Shown here in pieces: positions 48,269 to 59,960 of a DNA stretch of 64,000 nucleotides; positions within the stretch are counted from its first letter, which is position 1, and the number at the start of each line of letters is the position of its first letter. The notes beneath the pieces were generated by a model, which saw only the letters and a program-made list of their open reading frames with translations, was not told the origin of the DNA and did no database searches. This stretch comes from Erwinia sp. OLFS4. GTDB lineage: Bacteria > Pseudomonadota > Gammaproteobacteria > Enterobacterales > Enterobacteriaceae. The DNA lies in assembly GCF_002752165.1 (NCBI RefSeq), contig NZ_MOMB01000045.1, positions 62,001 through 126,000 of the forward strand, given 5' to 3'. The position numbers were made by a program, and so were the translations under genes.

Positions 48269-49414
48269 ATGGCGAAACAAGACTACTACGAGATTCTCGG
48301 TGTTGCGAAGTCTGCCGATGAGAAGGACATCAAAAAGGCCTATAAGCGCCTGGCGATGAAGTATCATCCGGATCGTAACCCCGGCGACAAAGAAGCAGAA
48401 AATAAATTTAAAGAAATTAAAGAAGCCTACGAGATCCTGACGGACGCACAGAAACGTGCGGCATACGATCAGTATGGCCACGCGGCGTTTGAACAGGGCG
48501 GCATGGGCGGTGCAGGTGGCTTCGGCGGTTTTGGGGGCGGCGGCGGGGCTGATTTCAGCGATATCTTTGGCGACGTATTTGGCGATATTTTTGGTGGGGG
48601 ACGCCGTCAGCGTGCCGCACGTGGTGCCGATTTACGCTACAACATGGAGCTGACGCTGGAAGAAGCGGTGCGCGGCGTGACCAAAGAGATCCGCATACCG
48701 ACACTCCAGGAGTGTGAAGTCTGCCACGGCAGTGGTGCCAGGGCCGGTAGCAAACCGCAAACCTGCCCGACCTGTCACGGTGCCGGCCAGGTACAGATGC
48801 GTCAGGGTTTCTTTACCGTACAGCAAGCTTGTCCGACCTGTCACGGACGTGGCTCGGTGATAAAAGATCCGTGCAATGCCTGTCATGGCCACGGTCGGGT
48901 CGAACGCTCAAAAACGCTGTCGGTGAAAATTCCGGCAGGCGTGGATACCGGCGATCGCATCCGTCTGAGCGGTGAAGGGGAAGTGGGTGAGCAAGGGGCG
49001 CCTGCTGGCGATCTTTACGTGCAGGTGGCGGTTAAAAAGCACCCGATTTTTGAACGTGAAGAGAACAACCTGTATTGTGAAGTGCCGATCAACTTTGCCA
49101 TGGCGGCGCTCGGTGGTGAAATTGAAGTTCCGACGCTTGACGGCCGCGTGAAGCTGAAAGTGCCGGCGGAAACCCAGACCGGTAAACTGTTCCGCATGCG
49201 TGGTAAGGGTGTTAAATCAGTACGCGGTGGCAGTGTGGGTGATTTACTTTGCCGCGTGGTGGTGGAAACGCCGGTCGGTCTTAATGACCGGCAGAAAGCG
49301 CTGCTGCAGGAGTTGCGCGAGAGCTTTGGCGGGCCCACCGGTGAAAATAACAGCCCGCGTTCGAAAAGTTTTTTCGACGGCGTGAAGAAGTTCTTTGATG
49401 ATTTGACGCGCTAA
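48269..49414 (+). CDS. dnaJ: Co-chaperone DnaJ (Hsp40)
   Basis: DnaJ stimulates DnaK ATP hydrolysis and delivers substrates. The 381-residue type I J-protein has the HPD motif ([10 protein letters not shown]), a Gly/Phe-rich linker, and four zinc-finger CxxCxGxG repeats ([32 protein letters not shown]). It lies 111 bases after dnaK in the same operon and is followed by a terminator. Confidence 0.99.
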   Translation: MAKQDYYEILGVAKSADEKDIKKAYKRLAMKYHPDRNPGDKEAENKFKEIKEAYEILTDAQKRAAYDQYGHAAFEQGGMGGAGGFGGFGGGGGADFSDIFGDVFGDIFGGGRRQRAARGADLRYNMELTLEEAVRGVTKEIRIPTLQECEVCHGSGARAGSKPQTCPTCHGAGQVQMRQGFFTVQQACPTCHGRGSVIKDPCNACHGHGRVERSKTLSVKIPAGVDTGDRIRLSGEGEVGEQGAPAGDLYVQVAVKKHPIFEREENNLYCEVPINFAMAALGGEIEVPTLDGRVKLKVPAETQTGKLFRMRGKGVKSVRGGSVGDLLCRVVVETPVGLNDRQKALLQELRESFGGPTGENNSPRSKSFFDGVKKFFDDLTR

Positions 49415-49443
49415 GTCCGGCCATTTGTTATCATAACTTCGCG

Positions 49444-49470
49444 AACGGGAGCTAATGGCTCCCGTTTTGT
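49444..49470 (+). terminator. Terminator after dnaJ
   Basis: A 9-bp stem (AACGGGAGC / GCTCCCGTT, 5-base loop) is followed by TTGTT. Confidence 0.85.
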
Positions 49471-49702
49471 TATCTGTCGGGGCAACCCCGCCATCCATAA
49501 ACAGACGGTCTTTACTGGCGCAGTTACTTGTCACAATAACACCATTGTCAGCATGGCCACCGTCGCTGCGCTGCTGACATCCTATGATAGTCTGTTAACA
49601 TATGCGGCCAGAATACCTGCAGAACGTCGTTTCGTGCCCCTGATGTGATTTTAACGGGTCACTGATGGTGAAGTAGGTGACTTATTTGTCTCAGGAGGAG
49701 CT

Positions 49703-50884
49703 GTGACGAAAAAAAGAAATTTAAGCCATCTGATAAAAGCGTTTATCAGCAGCGATGTCAGTAATGGCATTGTGCTGATTCTGGCGGCTGTAGCCGCTAT
49801 TATCCTGGCGAATAACGGCGTCACTGCCGCTGGCTACCAGGCGCTACTGGCACAGCCGGTACAGATTCGCTTTGGCGCGCTGGATATCAGCAAAGACCTG
49901 TTGTTGTGGATTAATGATGCGCTGATGGCGCTGTTTTTCCTGCTGATTGGGCTGGAGGTAAAGCGTGAACTGCTGATTGGTGAACTGGCCAGTCGTTCCC
50001 GCGCCACTTTCCCGGTGATTGCCGCGCTGGGTGGAATGTTGCTGCCAGGACTGATTTTTTTTGCGTTTAATCATGCCGACCCTATTGCGCGCCGTGGCTG
50101 GGCTATTCCGACGGCGACCGATATTGCTTTTGCACTGGGCGTGCTGGCGTTGCTCGGCAGTCGGGTCCCGCCGGCGCTGAAAGTTTTTCTGATGGCGCTG
50201 GCGATCATTGATGATCTCGGTGCGATTGTTATTATTGCCCTGTTTTATACCAATGACTTGTCGCTGTTATCACTCGGCGTGGCGGCCGGGGCGATTCTCG
50301 TGCTGGTGCTCCTCAATCTGTACCAGGTCCGTAATATTGCCATTTATATGCTGGTCGGCATGATATTGTGGACAGCGGTGCTCAAATCCGGTGTTCATGC
50401 CACGCTTGCCGGGGTGATTGTGGGCTTTTTTGTCCCGCTGGCGGAAAAAAATGGCCATTCACCGGCAGAACACCTGGCGCATGGCCTGATGCCCTGGGTT
50501 AACTGGTTGATATTACCGCTGTTTGCTTTTGCTAATGCCGGTATTGCGCTGTCGGGGATCAGTCTTTCTGCTGCGCTCTCGCCTGAACCGCTTGGCATTA
50601 TTCTTGGGTTGCTGCTGGGAAAACCCGTTGGCATTCTGCTATTTTGCTGGCTGGCGGTCAGGCTAAAGCTGGCGGTACTGCCCGCCGGCACCCGATTGAC
50701 AGACATTGCTGCCATCGGCGCGCTCTGTGGTATTGGTTTTACCATGTCGATTTTTATCAGTTCGCTGGCCTTTGATGCGGCACATGCCCAGCTGATCACT
50801 TTATCCAAACTGGGCATCCTGAGCGGCTCACTGTTTTCTGCTGTGATCGGGTATATGTTGCTGCGGATGAAGCTGCGGCACTAG
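49703..50884 (+). CDS. nhaA: Na+/H+ antiporter NhaA
   Basis: NhaA exchanges 2 H+ for 1 Na+ across the inner membrane under alkaline or salt stress. The 393-residue product starts at GTG behind a strong AGGAGGAG ribosome-binding site. It has about 12 membrane segments, the ion-binding aspartate pair in [11 protein letters not shown], the [17 protein letters not shown] segment, and the C-terminal [15 protein letters not shown]. Its usual regulator gene nhaR is absent downstream. Confidence 0.97.
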   Translation: MTKKRNLSHLIKAFISSDVSNGIVLILAAVAAIILANNGVTAAGYQALLAQPVQIRFGALDISKDLLLWINDALMALFFLLIGLEVKRELLIGELASRSRATFPVIAALGGMLLPGLIFFAFNHADPIARRGWAIPTATDIAFALGVLALLGSRVPPALKVFLMALAIIDDLGAIVIIALFYTNDLSLLSLGVAAGAILVLVLLNLYQVRNIAIYMLVGMILWTAVLKSGVHATLAGVIVGFFVPLAEKNGHSPAEHLAHGLMPWVNWLILPLFAFANAGIALSGISLSAALSPEPLGIILGLLLGKPVGILLFCWLAVRLKLAVLPAGTRLTDIAAIGALCGIGFTMSIFISSLAFDAAHAQLITLSKLGILSGSLFSAVIGYMLLRMKLRH

Positions 50885-51249
50885 CGTCGTGGTTGGGCGA
50901 TGGCCAGGCTGGGCAAGGGTGTGTTATTGCGCAGTCTGGTTTCGCACCAGAGTACCCTATGTTTCACTGATAGCGCGGCGTCTGTATCAGTGAATCTCCC
51001 TCCTGTTTATTGCTTCTGTTGCTATTCCCTGTTCGCTGCATGCTGTGGCACGGGTAAATACTGGCCTGCGCTACGCGGTTGTATTGTACATTTCGCTATC
51101 TGCCCCTGTTTTAGTCTTGCAAGCGCCTGTTTCTTTGGGCCCGCTGAGGCATCCGATCGATAAACTTATGCTTGCGCTTTAGATCCAGGTAATTTTGCGA
51201 AACCCGGCTAGAATTGATTAGGGTTTTTTACCAATAAAAAAGGTGCAAG
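50885..51249. other. Gene-free interval between nhaA and the apyrase
   Basis: About 365 bases. One frame (50900-51163) has no family resemblance, no good ribosome-binding site and atypical composition, so I reject it. The stretch is where nhaR would be in E. coli; I see no clear remnant of it. The last 60 bases are AT-rich and probably contain the apyrase promoter. Confidence 0.4.
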
Positions 51250-52398
51250 ATGAAAAATAATCACTTTGTATGGATTTATTCTTTATTTTTTCTCGTGTTA
51301 TCTGGTTTTGGATTAGCGAATGCAGCAAGCCATACTTCAAATTTATCAGTAGTATTTGACGCTGGTAGCAGCAAAACCCGGGCCTATTTGTATCAGTTAT
51401 CGGGTGATGAGGTGAAGCAAATCGCGGTTTCAGATTCAGGCAAGCCACTTTCAGCGTTTGGCAAGACGCCAGACAGTGCCGGTAAAGAAGCTATTGGTCC
51501 CTTGCTGAAGCAGCTCAGCAGCAAAATAACCGGCGAGCATAAAAACGTCACGGTCAATGTGCTGGGTACTGCCGGTATGCGGCAGCTCACTGAGGCACAG
51601 CAGAACGCGATTTATGCCAATATAAGGCAGGAAATTACACAGGCAGGTTATAGCGTTGGCAGAACTGAAACGATCGCCGGCTGGGAAGAAGGTGCCTATG
51701 CCTGGGCACATCTTAATCAGCTGACAGGCAAGGCGGGAACCGATAATACTCAGGGAATTATTGAAGTGGGAGGCGCTTCTGCCCAGATCACCTTTGACGC
51801 TAAAGATGCAAATCTTGCCGGCGTCCATAAAGTTGATATGAAAGGCAAAACGTACTATTTATGGAGTGAAAGCCTGTTGGGATTCGGCGCGAATTCCGTG
51901 CGTGATTCGATGAATAAAGAAAGCGAGAAAAATAGCTGTTATCCGGCGGGTTTTGAATCATCGACGGGTTTTAAATTCTCCGCCTGTGACAACGCTTACG
52001 ATAAGGCTATTGCCAGCGATCCTGATGCCAAAGCCTTGCTGGAAAAAACCGCCGCTATTCCGGCGCTAAAACAGACTCACTTCGTTGGTTTGAGTGCACT
52101 GAATTACACGCTTGAGTTTTTTGATAATAAAACCCCGCAAAAAGACAGTCTGAAACAGAGTCTGGAAACCAGCTGTAAAAGTTATCAGGAGATTCAGGAT
52201 TCACTGGCGCGAAATCCCGCGAAAGATCGTTATGATCCGCAGTTCAAATGTGCTAATGGTACTTTTGCCTACAACCTGCTTTACGACTATCTGAAACTGA
52301 ATGACGGGTCGATTGAGGCAGTGAAAAAAGTGAACAATGTGGATATCCGCTGGACCTCAGGTTTCCTGCTGCTTGATACACATGCAGCGAAAAAGTAA
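51250..52398 (+). CDS. Exported apyrase (GDA1/CD39 nucleoside phosphatase family)
   Basis: The 382-residue protein has a signal peptide (residues about 8-25, IYSLFFLVLSGFGLANA). It then shows the apyrase conserved regions in order: ACR1 DAGSSKTR (37-44), ACR2 GTAGMR (106-111), ACR3 GWEEGAYAW (144-152) with the catalytic-type glutamate E147, ACR4 GGASAQITF (174-182), and a C-terminal ACR5-like WTSG (368-371). Four cysteines (230, 246, 309, 334) could form two disulfides in the periplasm. The family hydrolyses nucleoside tri- and diphosphates to monophosphates. It is common in eukaryotes and known in few bacteria, such as Legionella. The gene and leader look more AT-rich than the neighbours, which suggests transfer. 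Confidence 0.92.
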   Translation: MKNNHFVWIYSLFFLVLSGFGLANAASHTSNLSVVFDAGSSKTRAYLYQLSGDEVKQIAVSDSGKPLSAFGKTPDSAGKEAIGPLLKQLSSKITGEHKNVTVNVLGTAGMRQLTEAQQNAIYANIRQEITQAGYSVGRTETIAGWEEGAYAWAHLNQLTGKAGTDNTQGIIEVGGASAQITFDAKDANLAGVHKVDMKGKTYYLWSESLLGFGANSVRDSMNKESEKNSCYPAGFESSTGFKFSACDNAYDKAIASDPDAKALLEKTAAIPALKQTHFVGLSALNYTLEFFDNKTPQKDSLKQSLETSCKSYQEIQDSLARNPAKDRYDPQFKCANGTFAYNLLYDYLKLNDGSIEAVKKVNNVDIRWTSGFLLLDTHAAKK

Positions 52399-52586
52399 TC
52401 CTGTGCCGGTTTTTTTGCTGGCGATGCGCGTGCATGACTTACGTGAACCAGCCAGCCGGATACCGTCCAACGCTGTTGTGGGATAAAGGACGGCGTCGGT
52501 ATCGCGATTGGCCGTCAGCCGTTACCCGGTGAACAGACGGCCAGTTTTACCTTCAGAGGTTAGCGGTTTTCGTAATGGCAAATAAA

Positions 52587-52610
52587 AAAGCCGACGCAAG
52601 CGTCGGCTTT
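52587..52610. terminator. rpsT terminator (bidirectional)
   Basis: A 10-bp stem (AAAGCCGACG / CGTCGGCTTT, 4-base loop) is flanked by A and T runs on both sides. It lies just downstream of rpsT on the minus strand and may also stop transcription from the apyrase gene. Confidence 0.93.
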
Positions 52611-52635
52611 TCAAAGCAGATTATCAACGTGGCAA

Positions 52636-52899
52636 TCAGGCCAGTTTGTTGATCTGTGCAGTCAGGTTTGCTTTATGACGTGCTGCTTTGTTTTTGTGGA
52701 TCAGGCCTTTAGCTGCCTGACGGTCCACGATAGGTTGCATATCGTTAAATGCTTTTTGTGCTGCTTCTTTATCGCCAGTAGCGATAGCCGCGTGTACTTT
52801 TTTGATAAAAGTACGCATCATGGAACGGCGGCTTGCATTATGTTTGCGACGTTTTTCTGACGTTACGGCGCGTTTCTTAGCTGATTTGATATTAGCCAA
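52636..52899 (-). CDS. rpsT: Ribosomal protein S20
   Basis: S20 binds the 5' domain of 16S rRNA early in 30S assembly. The 87-residue product starts [20 protein letters not shown] and ends [10 protein letters not shown]. It starts at a TTG codon, as in E. coli, where the weak UUG start is part of translational autoregulation. An ATG-initiated longer frame reads through the promoter and is not used. Confidence 0.98.
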   Translation of the reverse strand: MANIKSAKKRAVTSEKRRKHNASRRSMMRTFIKKVHAAIATGDKEAAQKAFNDMQPIVDRQAAKGLIHKNKAARHKANLTAQINKLA

Positions 52900-52947
52900 G
52901 GTCCAGACTCCCAAATGTGTTCTATTAGGACAAATCAAAGGCCGAGG

Positions 52948-52976
52948 ACTATGCCTTTTCGGACTTCTGTTGTCAA
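52948..52976 (-). promoter_or_regulatory. rpsT promoter
   Basis: On the minus strand TTGACA (52971-52976) and CATAGT (52948-52953) are separated by 17 bases and followed by a GC-rich discriminator, giving a leader of about 40 bases. The rest of the 318-base rpsT-ribF interval shows no gene. Confidence 0.75.
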
Positions 52977-53159
52977 TGGATTTGTGCAAATAAGCGCCGA
53001 TTTAACTGCGACGCCTGATTACGGATTTGATGGCGCAAGATTCTATCAGCTTCGCGGTAACGAATACAGCAGTAAACGTAAAAAAGGGCATAAATCTGCT
53101 CCGGCCGCGGCCTGCAGATGAAATGCAGACAGAAACAGGACAAAGCGGTGATTAGCGGG

Positions 53160-53188
53160 TTAACCTTCCGCGCGGTACAAGGTATAAT
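53160..53188 (+). promoter_or_regulatory. Likely ribF promoter
   Basis: TATAAT (53183-53188) lies 17 bases after TTAACC (53160-53165), about 30 bases before the ribF start. Confidence 0.55.
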
Positions 53189-53217
53189 CCGCCGATTTCC
53201 ATACTGTTGGGCCAGCC

Positions 53218-54156
53218 ATGAAGTTTATTCGCGGCATTCATAATCTGAAGGAGCAGCATCGCGGCTGCGTGCTGACTATTGGCAATTTTGATGGGGTGCA
53301 TCGCGGTCACCAGGCGTTACTTGCCCGTTTGTGTGAAGAGGGACAAAAACGCCAGCTACCGGTTATGGTGATGCTGTTTGAACCTCAGCCAATGGAGCTT
53401 TTCTCGCCGCAAAATGCGCCGGCAAGGCTGACGCGGCTGCGTGAAAAAGTGCGTTATCTGGCCCAGGCGGGTGTTGATACCGTGCTTTGCCTGCGCTTTG
53501 ACCGCCGTTTTGCCGCCCATTCTGCCGACAGCTTTATTACCGATCTGTTGGTCAGCAAACTGGGCGTTCGTTTTCTGGCGGTGGGGGATGACTTCCGTTT
53601 TGGGGCAGGACGCGCAGGGGATTTCGCATTATTACAGCAGGCTGGTAGTCGCTATGGTTTTGATGTTATCAGTACCCACACATTTTGCGAAAACGGTGTG
53701 CGTATCAGCAGTACGGCGGTGCGCCAGGCGCTGGCGGATGACAAACTGGATCTGGCCGCATCGCTATTAGGTCGGCCCTTTAGCCTTTCGGGGCGCGTGG
53801 TTCACGGCGATGCTCTTGGCAGAACTATTGGTTTCCCGACGGCTAATATTCCCCTGCGCCGTCCGGTGTCGCCGGTACAGGGGGTTTATGCGGTGGAAGT
53901 GTATGGGCTCGGGGATAAGCCAGTGCCTGCGGTGGCGAACATTGGTACCCGGCCAACGGTAGGCGGTGTGCGTCAACAGCTGGAAGTGCATCTGTTTGAC
54001 GTTGAAATGAATCTGTATGGCCGCCATATTGAAGTGGTATTAAAACAGAAAATACGTAACGAGCAGCGCTTTGAATCATTCGGGGCGTTAAAGCAGCAAA
54101 TTGCTAAAGATGCGGTGACTGCCCGCCAATTTTTTGGGCTGAATACACCGGCTTAA
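53218..54156 (+). CDS. ribF: Bifunctional riboflavin kinase / FMN adenylyltransferase
   Basis: RibF phosphorylates riboflavin to FMN and adenylates FMN to FAD. The 312-residue product has the adenylyltransferase motif TIGNFDGVHRGHQALL, the ISSTAVRQAL region, and the kinase motif GRTIGFPTANIPL. It is the first gene of the conserved ribF-ileS-lspA-fkpB-ispH cluster. Confidence 0.97.
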   Translation: MKFIRGIHNLKEQHRGCVLTIGNFDGVHRGHQALLARLCEEGQKRQLPVMVMLFEPQPMELFSPQNAPARLTRLREKVRYLAQAGVDTVLCLRFDRRFAAHSADSFITDLLVSKLGVRFLAVGDDFRFGAGRAGDFALLQQAGSRYGFDVISTHTFCENGVRISSTAVRQALADDKLDLAASLLGRPFSLSGRVVHGDALGRTIGFPTANIPLRRPVSPVQGVYAVEVYGLGDKPVPAVANIGTRPTVGGVRQQLEVHLFDVEMNLYGRHIEVVLKQKIRNEQRFESFGALKQQIAKDAVTARQFFGLNTPA

Positions 54157-54186
54157 ACCGAACCGAAATACGGAATCGAGAAACTG

Positions 54187-57003
54187 ATGAGTGACTATAA
54201 ATCAACCCTGAATTTGCCTGAAACGGGGTTCCCGATGCGTGGCGATCTGGCAAAACGCGAGCCGGGAATGCTGCAACGTTGGTATGATGACAACCTTTAC
54301 GGCATCATCCGCGCGGCAAAAAAAGGGAAAAAAACCTTTATCCTGCATGATGGCCCTCCCTATGCGAACGGCAGTATTCATATTGGTCACTCAGTTAATA
54401 AGATTCTGAAAGATATTATCGTCAAGTCAAAAGGCATGGCAGGGTACGATTCGCCTTACGTGCCGGGCTGGGACTGCCATGGTTTACCTATTGAACACAA
54501 GGTAGAACAGACTATTGGTAAACCCGGGGAGAAAGTCAGCGCAGCGGCGTTTCGTGAAGCGTGCCGCAAATATGCCGCTGAACAGGTGGAAGCGCAGAAA
54601 AAAGACTTTATCCGTCTTGGGGTGTTGGGGGACTGGGAGCATCCCTACCTGACAATGGATTTTCGCACTGAAGCCAATATCATTCGTGCACTGGCAAAGA
54701 TCATTGGTAACGGCCATTTGCATAAAGGTGCTAAACCGGTGCACTGGTGTCTTGACTGTCGCTCGGCGCTGGCAGAAGCCGAAGTGGAATATTATGACAA
54801 AGCGTCGCCTTCCATCGACGTCATGTTTGAAGCCGCAGATAAAGCGGCGGTGCAGGCCAAATTCGCTGCGGCACAGGTCAATGGTCCTGTCGATCTGGTT
54901 ATCTGGACTACCACTCCGTGGACTATGCCAGCTAACCGCGCCATCTCATTGCATCCTGATTTTGACTATCAGCTAATACAGATTGACGGCCGTGCGCTGA
55001 TCCTCGCCAAAGACCTGGTGACGAGTGTGATGGCGCGCGCAGGGATCAGCGACTGGACGGTTCTTGGCGAATGTAAAGGCGCCGCGCTGGAGCGGCAAGC
55101 GTTTCGCCACCCGTTCCTGGCGATCCTTTCGCCGGTAGTCCTGGGGGAGCACGTTACCCTGGAAGCCGGTACCGGTGCGGTACATACCGCCCCGGGACAC
55201 GGCCCTGACGACTACGTGATTGGCCAGAAATATGGCATTGAAATTGCCAATCCAGTGGGGCCGGATGGCTGCTATCTGCCGGGTACTTATCCCACGCTGG
55301 ATGGCGTGAATGTCTTCAAAGCTAACGATCTGGTGGTGGATTTACTGAAGGAAAAAGGTGCGTTGCTGCACGTGGAAAAACTGCAGCATAGCTATCCACA
55401 CTGCTGGCGGCATAAAACCCCGATCATTTTCCGTGCCACCCCACAGTGGTTTATCAGCATGGATCAGAAGGGGCTGCGCGCGCAGTCGCTTAAGGAAATT
55501 AAAGGCGTGCAGTGGATCCCAGGCTGGGGCCAGGCGCGCATTGAATCTATGGTCGCTAACCGCCCGGACTGGTGTATCTCGCGTCAGCGTACCTGGGGTG
55601 TACCTATGGCGCTGTTTGTGCACAAAGAGAACGAGCAGCTGCATCCGGATAGTCTGGCGCTGATGGAGAAAGTCGCCCAGCGCGTTGAGCAGGATGGCAT
55701 ACAGGCCTGGTGGGATCTCGACCCACGTGACCTGATGGGCGACGACGCCGACAGCTATGTTAAGGTTCCCGACACCCTGGACGTCTGGTTTGATTCCGGC
55801 TCTACCAGTTTTTCCGTGGTGGATAACCGTGCAGAGTTTGAAGGTCATCAACCGGATATCTATCTGGAAGGTTCGGATCAGCATCGTGGCTGGTTTATGT
55901 CATCATTGATGATTGGCGTGGCAATGAAAAATAAAGCGCCTTACCGCCAGGTACTGACTCACGGTTTCACTGTAGATGGACAAGGACGCAAAATGTCCAA
56001 ATCTATCGGTAATACGGTGGCTCCGCAGGACGTGATGGATAAACTTGGCGCTGATATTCTGCGTCTGTGGGTCGCTTCCACCGATTACTCCGGCGAGATG
56101 GCCGTTTCCGATGAAATTCTTAAGCGTTCGGCGGATGCTTATCGCCGTATTCGTAATACCGCGCGTTTCCTGCTGGCGAATCTTGCCGGCTTTAATCCGG
56201 AAACCGATCGGCTGAAACCGGAAGAGATGGTAGTGCTTGACCGCTGGGCGGTTGGCAGAGCCTATGCGGCACAGCAGGATATCATTGCTTCATACGACAG
56301 CTATGATTTCCATGAAGTGGTCCAGCGTCTGATGCAGTTTTGTTCGGTAGAAATGGGTTCTTTTTATCTGGACATTATTAAAGACCGCCAGTATACCGCG
56401 AAAAGCGATGGCATTGCGCGCCGCAGCTGCCAGACCGCGCTGTGGTACATTGCCGAGGCGCTGGTGCGCTGGATGGCGCCAATTCTTTCTTTCACCGCCG
56501 ATGAAATCTGGCAGGCCCTGCCAGGTAAACGTGCGCAGTATGTCTTTACTGAAGAGTGGTTCGACGGTTTATTTGGCCTGGCGGACAATGAGCCAATGAA
56601 CGATGCTTTCTGGGCTGAGCTGCTGAACGTGCGTGGTGAAGTGAATAAAGTGATTGAGCAGGCGCGTAACGATAAACGGATAGGTGGTGCGCTGGAAGCC
56701 GCCGTCACGCTGTATGCCGATAAGACGCTGGCAACCTGCCTGACCAGTCTGGGTAATGAACTACGCTTTGTATTACTGACTTCCGCAGCGCAGGTTGCTG
56801 ACTACGCGCTGGCACCGGAAGAGGCGCAGCAGAGTGAACAGATTAAAGGACTAAAAATCGCCCTGCATAAAGCGGAAGGGCGTAAGTGTCCACGTTGCTG
56901 GCACTATACGCATGATGTCGGTCAGAATGCTGAGCATCCTGAACTCTGTGGCCGTTGTGTCACTAACGTAGCCGGTAACGGCGAAGAGCGAAAGTTTGCC
57001 TGA
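54187..57003 (+). CDS. ileS: Isoleucyl-tRNA synthetase
   Basis: IleS charges tRNA-Ile and edits misactivated valine. The 938-residue product has the HIGH motif in [11 protein letters not shown], the CP1 editing domain ([31 protein letters not shown]), the KMSKS loop [10 protein letters not shown], and a C-terminal zinc site CPRCWHY...CGRCV. Its stop overlaps the lspA start by one base. Confidence 0.98.
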   Translation: MSDYKSTLNLPETGFPMRGDLAKREPGMLQRWYDDNLYGIIRAAKKGKKTFILHDGPPYANGSIHIGHSVNKILKDIIVKSKGMAGYDSPYVPGWDCHGLPIEHKVEQTIGKPGEKVSAAAFREACRKYAAEQVEAQKKDFIRLGVLGDWEHPYLTMDFRTEANIIRALAKIIGNGHLHKGAKPVHWCLDCRSALAEAEVEYYDKASPSIDVMFEAADKAAVQAKFAAAQVNGPVDLVIWTTTPWTMPANRAISLHPDFDYQLIQIDGRALILAKDLVTSVMARAGISDWTVLGECKGAALERQAFRHPFLAILSPVVLGEHVTLEAGTGAVHTAPGHGPDDYVIGQKYGIEIANPVGPDGCYLPGTYPTLDGVNVFKANDLVVDLLKEKGALLHVEKLQHSYPHCWRHKTPIIFRATPQWFISMDQKGLRAQSLKEIKGVQWIPGWGQARIESMVANRPDWCISRQRTWGVPMALFVHKENEQLHPDSLALMEKVAQRVEQDGIQAWWDLDPRDLMGDDADSYVKVPDTLDVWFDSGSTSFSVVDNRAEFEGHQPDIYLEGSDQHRGWFMSSLMIGVAMKNKAPYRQVLTHGFTVDGQGRKMSKSIGNTVAPQDVMDKLGADILRLWVASTDYSGEMAVSDEILKRSADAYRRIRNTARFLLANLAGFNPETDRLKPEEMVVLDRWAVGRAYAAQQDIIASYDSYDFHEVVQRLMQFCSVEMGSFYLDIIKDRQYTAKSDGIARRSCQTALWYIAEALVRWMAPILSFTADEIWQALPGKRAQYVFTEEWFDGLFGLADNEPMNDAFWAELLNVRGEVNKVIEQARNDKRIGGALEAAVTLYADKTLATCLTSLGNELRFVLLTSAAQVADYALAPEEAQQSEQIKGLKIALHKAEGRKCPRCWHYTHDVGQNAEHPELCGRCVTNVAGNGEERKFA

Positions 57004-57509
57004 TGAGTAAGTCTGTATTTTCAACCGGATTATGCTGGCTATGGCTGGTGGTGATAGTAATAGCTGTTGATTTCGCCAGTAAGCAATGGGTCATCAATCA
57101 CATGATGCTGCATGAAACATTGCCACTGATGCCGTTTTTTAACCTGTTCTATGCACATAACTATGGCGCAGCATTTAGTTTTCTTGCCGATAAAGGCGGC
57201 TGGCAGCGCTGGTTTTTTGCCGGCATCGCAATCGCAATTGTGGTGTCATTGCTGGTGATGATGTACCGCACTGCGGCCGGAAAGAAATTGAATAATATCG
57301 CCTACGCGCTGATTATCGGCGGTGCGCTCGGCAACCTGTTTGATCGCGCCTATCATGGATTTGTCGTCGATTTTATCGACTTCTACGTTGGAGACTGGCA
57401 TTTTGCCACCTTCAATATTGCCGATTGTGCCATTTGTATTGGTGCGGCGCTGATCGTGCTGGAAGGCTTTATCTCGCCGTCCGGCAGGCAGGCGAAGGTA
57501 AAAGGTTAA
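57003..57509 (+). CDS. lspA: Lipoprotein signal peptidase II
   Basis: LspA cleaves prolipoprotein signal peptides in the inner membrane. The 168-residue product has four membrane segments and the two catalytic aspartates in [15 protein letters not shown] and FNIADCAI. The ATGA overlap with ileS implies translational coupling. Confidence 0.97.
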   Translation: MSKSVFSTGLCWLWLVVIVIAVDFASKQWVINHMMLHETLPLMPFFNLFYAHNYGAAFSFLADKGGWQRWFFAGIAIAIVVSLLVMMYRTAAGKKLNNIAYALIIGGALGNLFDRAYHGFVVDFIDFYVGDWHFATFNIADCAICIGAALIVLEGFISPSGRQAKVKG

Positions 57510-57513
57510 GGTT

Positions 57514-57984
57514 ATGTCTGATTCTGTAGAGCATGACAGCGCGCTGCTTGTACATTTTGTCCTGAAGCTGGAAGATGGCACTACGGCAGAGTCAACGCGT
57601 AACAACGGCAAACCGGCGCTGTTTCGCCTGGGAGACGGCAGTCTCTCTGACGGGCTGGAAGCGCAGCTGATTGGGTTGCGTACTGGTGATAAAAAAAGCT
57701 TTTCGCTGGCACCTGACGCCGCATTCGGGCTGAGCAGCTCCGACCTGATTCAGTATTTTTCGCGGCGTGATTTTGCCGCCGCCGGTGAACCGGAAATCGG
57801 GGCAATTATGCTGTTTACCGCGATGGACGGCAGTGAAATGCCCGGCGTCATCCGCGACATTTCCGGTGATTCAATCACCGTGGATTTTAATCATCCACTG
57901 GCTGGGCAAACGGTTCATTTTGAGGTTGAGGTTCTGGATACAGATCCTGACCTGGAGGCTACTCATGCGAATACTGCTCGCTAA
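57514..57984 (+). CDS. fkpB: FKBP-type peptidyl-prolyl isomerase FkpB
   Basis: FkpB is a SlyD-like peptidyl-prolyl cis-trans isomerase and chaperone. The 156-residue product has the FKBP blocks [40 protein letters not shown] and [16 protein letters not shown]. It starts 4 bases after lspA and overlaps ispH by 20 bases. Confidence 0.96.
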   Translation: MSDSVEHDSALLVHFVLKLEDGTTAESTRNNGKPALFRLGDGSLSDGLEAQLIGLRTGDKKSFSLAPDAAFGLSSSDLIQYFSRRDFAAAGEPEIGAIMLFTAMDGSEMPGVIRDISGDSITVDFNHPLAGQTVHFEVEVLDTDPDLEATHANTAR

Positions 57985-58918
57985 TCCACGCGGCTTTTGT
58001 GCCGGAGTGGATCGCGCCATCAGCATCGTTGAGCGTGCGCTGGAGATGTATGGCGCGCCAATTTATGTGCGTCATGAAGTGGTGCATAACCGCTATGTGG
58101 TTAACAGTCTGCGCGAGCGTGGCGCTATTTTTATTGAGCAGATTTCAGAAGTTCCGGATGGTGCGATTCTGATTTTTTCCGCTCACGGTGTTTCACAGGC
58201 GGTGCGGGCGGAAGCAAAAGCACGTCAGCTGACCATGCTGTTCGATGCCACCTGCCCGCTGGTGACCAAAGTGCATATGGAAGTGGCCCGTGCCAGTCGT
58301 AAAGGCGTGGAAGCGATCCTGATTGGTCATGCCGGCCATCCGGAAGTGGAAGGCACCATGGGGCAGTATAATAACAGTGCGGGGGGGATGTATCTGGTGG
58401 AATCCCCGCAGGACGTGTGGAATCTGCAGGTTAAAAACGAAAAAAATCTGTGTTTTATGACGCAGACGACACTGTCTGTCGACGATACTTCCGATGTTAT
58501 TGACGCGCTGCGGGCGCGTTTTCCCGAGATTATTGGTCCGCGCAAAGATGATATATGTTATGCCACCACCAACCGTCAGGAGGCGGTACGTCATCTTTCC
58601 GGTGAAGCGCAGGTGGTGCTGGTTGTCGGTTCGAAAAATTCGTCGAACTCTAACCGTCTTGCTGAACTGGCACAGCGTGCTGGTAAGCTGGCGAAGCTGA
58701 TTGATTCCGCCGATGACATTCAGGAAGAGTGGGTCACTGGCGTCGAGTGTATTGGCGTGACGGCTGGCGCTTCGGCACCGGATATTCTGGTTCAGCAGGT
58801 TATCCAGCGTCTGCGCGAGCTGGGCGGCGAAGCGGCGATTGAACTGATCGGTCGCGAAGAGAATATCGTATTTGAAGTGCCTAAAGAGCTGCGCGTTGAG
58901 GTCCGCCAGGTTATATAG
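57965..58918 (+). CDS. ispH: 4-hydroxy-3-methylbut-2-enyl diphosphate reductase IspH
   Basis: IspH makes IPP and DMAPP in the last step of the MEP isoprenoid pathway with a [4Fe-4S] cluster. The 317-residue product has the three cluster cysteines in [20 protein letters not shown] and [11 protein letters not shown], and the catalytic EVEGTMGQ glutamate region. I chose the ATG at 57965 ([11 protein letters not shown]), overlapping fkpB; the longer frame is not conserved. rihC, next in E. coli, is absent. Confidence 0.97.
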   Translation: MRILLANPRGFCAGVDRAISIVERALEMYGAPIYVRHEVVHNRYVVNSLRERGAIFIEQISEVPDGAILIFSAHGVSQAVRAEAKARQLTMLFDATCPLVTKVHMEVARASRKGVEAILIGHAGHPEVEGTMGQYNNSAGGMYLVESPQDVWNLQVKNEKNLCFMTQTTLSVDDTSDVIDALRARFPEIIGPRKDDICYATTNRQEAVRHLSGEAQVVLVVGSKNSSNSNRLAELAQRAGKLAKLIDSADDIQEEWVTGVECIGVTAGASAPDILVQQVIQRLRELGGEAAIELIGREENIVFEVPKELRVEVRQVI

Positions 58919-59132
58919 CCATTCCTGCCTGAACATGCTTTCACCCCTACCGGCAGGCCGGCGTCTGACGGTAGTTTATCTTTTTTACCATTACATTTTC
59001 CATACACAATCTGTTTTACTGATAATAGTGTGCGCTTTCACTGAAATTCTTATTATGTGCGTTTAGAGGTGGCACAGGTAACGGCCTGCCGTTAACCTGA
59101 TGTTGTAACTGAATACCGGGTTTAGGGAATGA

Positions 59133-59960
<828 letters not shown>

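Noticed and set aside
50900-51163. 87-codon frame between nhaA and the apyrase
   Set aside because: No recognisable family, poor ribosome-binding site and unusual composition. Probably chance.
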